From: Microplitis mediator
Taxonomy: Eukaryota; Arthropoda; Insecta; Hymenoptera; Braconidae
Length of the DNA: 64,000 nucleotides
NCBI RefSeq assembly: GCF_029852145.1
Contig: NC_079975.1
Coordinates: 15,187,275 to 15,251,274 of the forward strand
Direction: 5' to 3'
The notes beneath the pieces were generated by a model. It saw nothing but the letters and a program-made list of their open reading frames with translations. It was not told where the DNA came from and searched no databases. Made by a program: the position numbers and the translations under genes. Numbering within the stretch: the stretch's first letter is position 1; every line of letters begins with the position of its first letter. Positions 56,331-64,000 of this stretch are shown piece after piece.

Positions 56331-56542
56331 TTAAATTCTTCTCGGTAAAATGGCCAATAATTGTTGAATATGTGAGCAAGTTCACTGTATTTAATAAACT
56401 ATAATATATGCGTTGGAATGCGGAACGCGGAATCGGAAATTCGATTCCCGAATTTAGCCTGCTAACCATTCCGTGGTTCGTGGAATCGAAGTGTTGTTTA
56501 CTAATATTAAGGACAGAGATAGAAGATAGTAGATATGCTATT

Positions 56543-56688
56543 AGGGTCAGTTTTTTAAACCGGGTAATTTTTTAATCTGGGTTGACATTATTATTGCCGG
56601 TATATCTATATTATAAATATATAGAAGTATGCTAGCAATGTTAATTAAAACCCGAATTAAAATAAACCCGGTTTGAAAAACTGGCCCT
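56543..56688. mobile_element. Palindromic MITE, copy 1
   Basis: AGGGTCAGTTTTTTAAACCG at the left is mirrored by CGGTTTGAAAAACTGGCCCT at the right, with a short TATATCTATATTATAAATATA loop. Confidence 0.85.
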
Positions 56689-57049
56689 TACTAAACGACT
56701 AAATCTTACTAAGTTTACTTAGGACTTAGTTCGGCAAAACATGCCCGTATATTGTAAAAAATATTGATCATTTATATTTTTACGTGGATGAATTTTTAGC
56801 CGGATGAGAAGTTTTTTAAAACATAATTTCCAAAACATATTTTTCTACGTTTTTCCCTTATTGTAAAAAAGTTAAGAAATCGCTAATTTAGGTGCTTTAA
56901 AATAGAAGCAAAAAATTGGAGTAAGTATAGGTTTTCAGAATAAGGTTTTAAAAATGTTCTCACCTCGCATAAAATTTTTCCACATAAAGTACTTTTTCCA
57001 CTATATTTGTTACTATAAAAATCTTAAACGTTAAAATACTGTTTAACTT

Positions 57050-57193
57050 AGGGCCAGTTTTTCAAACCGAGTTTATTTTTAATCCTGGTTTAAATTGATA
57101 TTGCTGGTATATCTACATGTTATTAATGTAGATATTCTACCAATATTAATTGAAATTCGGATAAAAATAAACTCGGTTTGAAAAACTGGCCTT
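57050..57193. mobile_element. Palindromic MITE, copy 2
   Basis: Same family as 56543-56688: AGGGCCAGTTTTTCAAACCG to CGGTTTGAAAAACTGGCC, about 145 bp, loop around ACATGTTATTAATGT. Confidence 0.85.
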
Positions 57194-58726
57194 CAAAATT
57201 TTAATTTGTATTGAATATATTTAATTTATTTTTTTATTTAGAACTTTGGCATGTCAAACTTTTTTTAAATTTCTTTACAATAAATTTCATTTACGTCGGA
57301 ACGTATTGAGTTTTCATTTATTGAGGTTAAAAACAAAAACTAATAATTGAATAAATTCTAATTTTAATCAAAATCTTTTTTTTTTCAATTTAATTCATTT
57401 TACTTTTTGATATTACTAAAATTTATCTATCAAATTGATGTAAATTATCAATTACAAATATAAATACCCAATGAAAATTATATCTTTAATTAAATTTACA
57501 CCTATTCTCAATTTTTAATTGAGAATCAGTTTGAACAAAAACATAATTAATAATTACTGGGTTCATGACTAGTATTTTAGATCATTTTTTAAAAACTAAA
57601 ACTCAGATTAATAATGATATGAATTAAATCCGAATAATAAATTTTTATCATGTGAAGAACTAAGCGATTTTATAATTTACAGTTTGATTTTTTAGACGTT
57701 ACATTATAATAGAAACGTGGTATAAATAGTAGGATTTAAAAAAATTCTTGTTCAAACCTTTTTTTTAAAGCATTTCATTTTTTACCAAAATATAAACTAA
57801 CTATTTCTAAATTTTTTTTAGTCGAAATATTATAAAATTCAACAGAAACAAAAATGAGTTTTTTTCAATGTATCAAACATTGACTTTGAATATCTTTTAA
57901 ATACTTATGTTTATGAGTAAATCGTAGGAAATTGTCCGTTTACAACAACGAATTTACTACAAAAATAAGCATGTTTAATATTGCTGTTTTTCTGTTCGAT
58001 GAAAAGTTATTATTTTTTTTTTCATTCCAGTAACTGGAGAATTCAAAATTAATAATAGTTTAAGATACATTCTAACATATGCCCAAGTAACACATGCTTG
58101 AGCAAGATTCTAATGCCAGTGTCTTGATTGAAACTTCAAGTCACTTGTGTCGTTTTCTACGTGTGGGTCTTGTGCAAGATCATGTATCAAGAAATCATCA
58201 TCAATAATTGTGCATGACTTGCTCAAGACATTGTATACAAGAATATTGAAAATATCTTAGATATGGTGCAGTTGAAAAGTTTCTGGCACATTTCTTGCAC
58301 TAGTGACATACAGCACGTTCTTAAGCATGGCTCACGCAAGGCCCAAAATGGACTTTGAGCTTTGAGCTGATCTTGAGCAAGCTATGCGCAACTATTTTCA
58401 TCTATAGTCTTTCTCCAGAATTGAGTTATAATCTAGGAAGAATTTCTTGTGTGAGGCTTGCACTAGACTTACTATTGAAATTTAGCCACAAGTATCTGCA
58501 GCAAGATACATGTAGAAAAAGACACTAGCACCTATCGATCATGAGACCAGGTTTACTCAAGCCTTGAACAAGATTGTTATATTGTTAAATACATACGTAT
58601 ACTTGCAATTATAATTAATTCCTGAGTTCAAAAAAAAAAAAACGAATTGAAACTATTACGATTGCAGAATTGGAAATCAAGATTTGTAATATTTATGATT
58701 GAATGAAAATTTTAAGTCCATATTAA

Positions 58727-58920
58727 GGCTCGGCCGTACCTAACGAAATCTCGAAATTAAGAATTCTAATTACTTTTAGAATATTTATGGGACTCGGATG
58801 ATGAAAATCTTTCGAGGAAGTTCATCTTCTACTTTTAGTCGAAAGCTGAGAAAATTGCTGTTATGATAATTATTTAATAAGTAATTAGAATTCTTAAATT
58901 AGAGATTTCGTTAGGTGCGG

Positions 58921-58924
<4 letters not shown>
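58727..58924. mobile_element. Palindromic MITE abutting a long TA tract
   Basis: GGCCGTACCTAACGAAATCT at the left matches the inverse of AGATTTCGTTAGGTGCGGCC at the right. The inner arms (AAGAATTCTAATTACTT) also pair. Confidence 0.85.

Positions 58925-59015
<91 letters not shown>
58925..59015. repeat. (TA)n microsatellite, about 90 bp
   Basis: The longest TA run in the window, directly before the plus-oriented Gypsy LTR. A frame of alternating Tyr-Ile across it is not a gene. Confidence 0.95.
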
Positions 59016-59019
<4 letters not shown>

Positions 59020-59281
59020 GCGTTGCTACTAGTTGACGCAATCGATAAAATTCGACAGTTTCCGTCGAACATCGATTATTTCATTTTATCCATCTCTACC
59101 ACATTGGTGAGGACAATTAGTAATAGACCGTGGAATTGTACACACGCATCCAAGCTTCTTACTTTACTGTATACTTACAATCGCTGTGTTATTTCCGTTT
59201 ATTTAAATAAAACATTTGTTTAAATTAATTAGTTGGTTTTAATAATTTATATTATTATAATTATCACCTCATCCACTAAAT
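59016..59281 (+). repeat. Gypsy 5' LTR (266 bp), plus orientation
   Basis: TGTAGCGTTGCTACTAGTTG to CCACTAAAT, directly followed by a primer binding site. Inverted relative to 54983-55248. Confidence 0.88.
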
Positions 59282-59300
59282 TGGTGACCCCGACGTGATC
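59282..59300 (+). other. Gypsy primer binding site
   Basis: TGGTGACCCCGACGTGATC, a standard Gypsy-type site starting with TGG immediately after the LTR. Confidence 0.85.
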
Positions 59301-59332
59301 GTGATCGCGATCGACTTCTGGATCTACCACGT

Positions 59333-59934
59333 TCAACTGTCAAGTTTTTTTACTCGATTCGGGAGTTGCGCAATTTCTCTGCGCAGTGCAGCAATCTCGC
59401 CGTGCTCGGCGGTTGATGGTGGATTTGCTGTAGCAGCGGCAACTTGAGGTTTGAGCGATGTCCGCTCGACCATACGGTCAGCTGACTCGGCAAGCTTGTC
59501 AAGCGCAGATGACGTAAATGTTGCGAAGGTGTCCGATCGCCAAGTCTCTCTCTGTCGAGGAGCTGAGTAATCCGTGCTTCTTCGGATTCCGTGAAGCATT
59601 TTATCAGAGCGGCTTTTAAATCGCTGTACGGCATGTTTGCTGGAGGATTGACGATGGTGTCTTGTACTTCAGCAGCAATGCGGGTTTCAAGCAGCGGTAT
59701 CACCAGGTCAAATTTGGCGCGTTCTGTTGCTACCTGATATGTTGCAAACTGCGCCTCAACCTGCGCAAACCACAGTTTCGGATTCTCCGTACTGAACTGG
59801 GGTGCTTTGATGTTCACGGCCATATTTAATTTAACTGACGTAAACGACGATGATCCCGATTAATTAGATTTAAATGTGTCTTCGTCAAATGACTCGGATT
59901 TTATTTTCTCATCGCCGTCGGTTTTCGAGTCTGA
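59333..59934 (-). pseudogene. Gypsy gag fragment in inverted orientation
   Basis: On the minus strand a start (MSDSKTDGDEK) at 59934 leads, after an in-frame TAA near 59856, into a typical short arthropod Gypsy gag (MAVNIKAPQFSTENPKLWF, QVATERAKFDLVIPLL). A frameshift/deletion near 59550 is followed by the gag C-terminus in another frame (LDKLAESADRMVER, AALRREIAQL). Gag should read the same way as the LTR and pol around it (plus) but is reversed, so this segment has been inverted. Confidence 0.8.
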
Positions 59935-60390
59935 CATCACCTACTGAAAATGTCTTTAATTCGGTATTGTGCTACCGATGATTATCGATGACGCACGGCT
60001 CAGGAATGTGCAGCCGGCGAATCGGCTTAATCCTCGATGGTATTTCTGGCAACGAAAAGAAAATTATAAACGACACTGCACGAAAAGTTAATTAACAATT
60101 TTTTTTAAACAGATCGCGAACACTTTTATCACAACTCGATTTGCACTAATGGTCCCTTAAATTAACACTGATGCGGCATAACGTCCATAAGATGCCCAGC
60201 AATGCACCAGCGGTGATAAAAGATAAAGAACTGAACACTGACAAAGCAAAAAACAATATATATCTGCACTAATTAACTCAAAACGAGTCCACACAACAAT
60301 AACTGTGAATTCAAAAATCACGATCTTACCAATTAAACTGCAACGCGACACAAATATTCGCGGGAAAACAACACGAGAACTCGCGACCTT
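59935..60390 (-). other. Inverted Gypsy leader segment
   Basis: Sequence upstream of the inverted gag start on the minus strand, without a frame. It joins plus-oriented reverse transcriptase near 60390, probably the inversion breakpoint. Confidence 0.45.
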
Positions 60391-61641
60391 GAATCCGTCT
60401 TCCCGTACATTGACGATATTTTAATTGCATCTACCGACGAAAAACAACACATGGAGCATCTGAAAATTCTATTCGAGCGTCTCCGTGAATACGGACTGGT
60501 AATTAATGTACCGAAATGCCAATTTGGTTTACCGGAAGTAAAATTTTTCGGCCATCTCATCACCAAAGATGGAATCAAGCCGTTACCGGAAAAAGTAGAG
60601 GCTATTGTCAATTTCGAGCCTCCTACCACCGTAAAAGCTCTTCGTCGATTTCTCGGCACAGTGAATTTCTACAGAAAGTTCATCAAGAACGCTGCAGAAA
60701 TTCTAGCACCGTTAAATAAAATTTCGGAAGGACCCAAAGTCAAAGGCTCTCATCCAGTCAACTGGACATCGGAACTTCAAGAGTCTTTCAAGTCAGCTAA
60801 ACGAGCTCTCGCGGATGCTACGTTGTTGGTACACCCCAAAATCGATGCTGACTGGGCAATATTCACCGACGCATCCGAAATCGGTATTGGAGCTGTTCTA
60901 CAACAAAGAGTGGATATAAGATAACAACTGGCAACCACTGGCATTTTTCAGTCGAAAAGTGTCTCTGTCGATTCAAAAATTGTCGACATACGACTGCGAG
61001 TTGAACGCCATCGACGAGGCTGTAAAATACTTTCGACATATTTTCGAAGGCCGGCATGTTACAATCTACACCGATCACAAGCCGCTTCAACACGCTTACA
61101 AACAGCGCACCGAAAGAGCATCGCCTTGGCAATTTCGTCGACTCAATTTTATCGGTCAATTTACCACCGATATTCGACATGTGTCGGGTACCGACAATAT
61201 TGTCGCTGACACATTGTCACGCGTCGAAGCAGTATCTATTGCTGTAACGTCGCAAGAACTTGCCGACGCTTAACAAACCGACAATGAACTTCAGCAGTTG
61301 TTACGTCAAACAACTGCTTTAAATTTAAAAAGGATACAACTCGATAACGGACCTGCACTGTATTGTGACACTGCGTCAGGTAAAGTGCGTCCATATGTTC
61401 CAGAGCCGCTGAGAAAGAAGGTGTTTAATTCACTGCACTTGCTAGCTCACCCTGGAATCAAAGGATCATTAAAAATGATCTCCAAACGATACGTCTGGCC
61501 ATCGATTAACAAAGACTGCCGTGAATGGGCAAAATCCTGCATCGATTGCCAGAAAAATAAAATTCAGAGACACGTGTCATCGCCGATCGCCAGTTTTGAA
61601 CCTCCAACTGAACGATTCGAGCACATACACATCGACTTAGT
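60391..61641 (+). pseudogene. Gypsy reverse transcriptase (C-terminal part), RNase H and integrase N-terminus
   Basis: Begins near the RT active site (FPYIDDILIAS, about 60400) and continues with RT thumb (CQFGLPEVKFFGHLIT, RRFLGTVNFYRKFI) and RNase H (FTDASEIGIGAVLQQ, YDCELNAIDEAVKYF, TDHKPL). The zinc-binding integrase N-terminus follows (HPGIKG...CIDCQ), up to HIHIDLVS. The fingers and palm upstream of the active site are missing. An insertion of about 8 bp near 60915 breaks RNase H, and TAA at 61271 interrupts the linker. It ends abruptly at the start of the integrase core, exactly the point where the minus-strand fragment near 56330 takes over. Confidence 0.85.
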
Positions 61642-62863
61642 GTCATTATTATTATGATTCATAATATTATGAATGAAAGTTATAAAGTCAAGTCAGTTAT
61701 AAAGTAATTACCTTATAATTATAATTAAAGAAACATGTCAAACAAAAATTACGATTATAGAAAATTTTCAAATCATATAAAATTTGACAATTTTTATAAA
61801 CAACAATTGTTCTATCATCAAAAGGAAACATAAATATAAATAATTGGGGTGCTTAAAAAAAAAAAAATTATAATATTGTGCTTTCTTGACCCACTATAAC
61901 GATTAATTAGCCTGTTTCCTTTGAAGATTTAAAAAAGATTCGCCAGGGGCAGCAACGGTGGGGGGTACATATGTTTTGAATTTTCTATTGACAGTAACGT
62001 TAAGTTGATTCTCTTAGGATTTCCCCTACCAATTTTTTTGACTGAAGCGCTCCCTGGTGTCGAAAATCGATCCTACAAAATTAAAATTTTTTTTTTAAAT
62101 AATTAAATAATTAATTAATGAGTAAAAAAATAAATTATTGAATTAAATTATAACGGAAATAGTTAACGAATATTTTTTTGATGATTTTTCATCATTAACT
62201 ATTTACAACAATTAATTATCAAAGAATTTCACAATTACAGGTTAAACATGGACAATTGTTTTTTAATTTATTTTATGTTTATCCGATAAATCCACAGAAA
62301 GCGAGATACTGAACTTGATTTCTACAAAATTTACAATCTTAATGATAGTTTTACATTGTCATGTCATTCAGTATTCAATTAGTAATTTTATAAATAAATT
62401 TTGCATTTTGTTAATTAATGACAGTACCGTATCAATTTTTGGGTACCATGAGGCGAGTTATAAAGGCGGTAAAATATAAATTTGATAATAAAAAAAAATT
62501 CATTTTGATTTTTTATGATTTTTAATAACGTAAAAAATTTTGAATCACATAAATGCGGTTATTGATCTTATCCAAGGTTACATTCATCAATAAATAACGT
62601 TATTTTATTGTTATTATTTTTTTTTTCTCAATATAATGGTTACTTTTATTTGACATTTATCTAGATATATTTTCGGGCATGATCTAAATATAAAATATTA
62701 CAAAATTCTAAAAATTTATACTCGATTGAAAAGTATAAATTTTTTATAATTAAAAATGTTCATATAAGAGACAGCATACATTTTCTATAGTGAACTTATC
62801 ACTCTCATTACTCCCATCTTATTGATTGGTAGATAGATAATATGTAAATAAATTAATAAATGA

Positions 62864-62903
<40 letters not shown>

Positions 62904-63831
62904 TAATTATCTACTGGAAAATATAGACATATATGTAATTACAACTAGTAGGGCTTTTGAAGACTAGTCCGTGAAATAGCAGTCCACCAAAACCCAGGCT
63001 GCAAAGACACAGTTTGCGAAAGCCCTTCCAACAAAAGTCATTAAAACCCCAGGCGATTAATGATTCATTTATCAACCGATTTGTTCGAATATATTCTAGT
63101 AAAAATGTTGGTGATAGCAAAAATTTGATTGTTGTAATACCTGAAAACAGCGGGAAGTTTTGGGGCTGGCCCGCAGGGTCAACCGATAGATCATTTTTTT
63201 TTTTTGGGTACCAACTGTTTGATCAAATATGATCATGAAGTCTCTTAACTTAAAATTTCGGCGAAAATATTGCGTTGATGGACAAATTTATAATAAACAA
63301 CTATGAAGGTAATACAAGTTACTACCAGATTCTGTCAATCTATTTTTGGCGTATCTATCACAATTCAATGGGAATATTGACTGAAAACCATACGAATTTC
63401 GGAGCGACTGGCTTTTCCATAACATTTGTCTATCAAATTTTTTCACTTAAAATTTTGCGCGCGCATCATGTTGTGCCTGCGTACCAAACCATTATTCAAA
63501 AAAATAAATCACCGGGCTATTCAGGTCCTATTCAGATAGCTAATTTGATTTGTCTTATAAAGGACATCCTGATAGGGTTTTGATGGTACGTCAAAAAAAT
63601 CAGGAACAATTTTTAGTCATGATAATCTCAGTTCACGCTTTGTCCCGCTTTTTTGATACTCATGAAACGAAGAAGAAAGAGGTAGATTCAGATGTTATTT
63701 TTTTGTTTGCAAAAGTGCTAACTTCATCCGATTATTTTCATCTGTCAACTGTTTTAAAATAATTGATACAACCTCATTATATATTAATCTCAGTTAATTG
63801 ATCTATTATTTTCAAATATTTAATAGTTATT
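61642..63831. other. AT-rich sequence without recognisable gene
   Basis: Several frames of 70-100 codons occur (63014-63232, 63275-63583, 63550-63762, plus), but they show no domain motif, splice support or compositional signal that I can defend. A (TA)n run lies at 62868-62895. Confidence 0.5.
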
Positions 63832-63998
63832 GGCGTAACTAGTAGGGTAAGTGATTCATAATGTGTCAGCACGATGCGTTTAGCACGAGTCGCAGGTGCA
63901 CAGGCTCGAGCGAAGCGAGTGCATACTGCGCACCGGAGACGAGTGCTAAACACACCGCGGATGACGGATTATGATTTACCCTACATGTTGCGCCCATA
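63832..63998. mobile_element. MITE at the window end
   Basis: GGCGTAACTAGTAGGGTAAG at the left pairs with the inverse of TTTACCCTACATGTTGCGCC at the right. The interior is a GC-rich hairpin (GTTTAGCACGAG / CGAGTGCTAAAC). Confidence 0.8.
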
Positions 63999-64000
63999 GT

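Larger units (their letters stand above)
56331..58726. other. AT-rich sequence with two copies of a small palindromic MITE
   Basis: No gene recognised. Apart from the two hairpins listed separately it is low-complexity to unique AT-rich sequence. A more complex stretch (58080-58600) has recurrent CTTGAGCAAG/CTTGTG words but no frame. Confidence 0.5.

Noticed and set aside
58915..59223. Frame beginning with alternating Tyr-Ile
   Set aside because: Translation of a (TA)n microsatellite running into an LTR.
63014..63762. Three consecutive plus frames at the right end, considered as one spliced gene
   Set aside because: No consistent GT-AG junctions joining them in frame and no recognisable domain.

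Overview
The window is eukaryotic and almost entirely repetitive: strongly AT-rich, with spliced genes, long (TA)n tracts, many short palindromic elements and at least eight retrotransposon-derived blocks. The element families (Copia, Gypsy-type LTR elements, MULE/Foldback, CACTA-type transposase, hairpin MITEs at TA sites) and the very high AT content fit an arthropod, probably insect, genome. The species cannot be fixed from the sequence alone. Only one small gene (7144-7815, minus) looks unrelated to transposons.

Layout. 1-7120: five palindromic or inverted-end elements side by side, separated only by short TA tracts. 7144-7815: a two-exon minus-strand gene of unknown function. 8113-15376: a complete LTR element with 2006-bp LTRs and a 4-bp TGTT target duplication that carries gag only and no pol. 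15478-15633: a possible orphan exon. 16432-31558: a 15.1-kb Foldback-like Mutator element, bounded by an 8-bp duplication (GTCAATGT). It has multi-kb terminal inverted repeats built of repeated subunits and two divergent transposase genes. The left gene can be assembled from 11 exons into an uninterrupted 712-codon frame: FLYWCH zinc finger, MULE DDE transposase, Gly-Arg tract, C-terminal C3HC4 RING finger. The right copy is broken by insertions. 32894-34730: a stop-ridden CACTA/tnp2-type transposase pseudogene. 34817-35518: probable solo LTR.

35655-45050: a decayed Copia element on the minus strand (TSD TTAAT), with two further solo LTRs nested in it and a frame-preserving predicted intron inside gag. 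45217-45575: a hairpin element holding a tRNA-like sequence. 45850-48985: a truncated older relative of the 8113-15376 element. 48990-49440: a degenerate short-period repeat. 50211-54003: a second recent gag-only LTR element, from a different family but with the same primer binding site. 54983-61641: a Gypsy element in rearranged pieces, with an inverted gag and the integrase split between two oppositely oriented fragments. 61642-64000: no convincing gene, and a terminal MITE.

How the parts relate. The gag-only elements presumably depend on reverse transcriptase from relatives elsewhere. The MULE element would be self-mobilising if its left transposase works, although that copy has lost a conserved His after the second catalytic Asp. 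Nesting gives a relative chronology: the Copia, Mutator and CACTA copies are old hosts for later insertions, and the 8113 and 50211 LTR elements are the youngest. The best candidate for an undescribed system is the RING-bearing, double-gene Foldback MULE.
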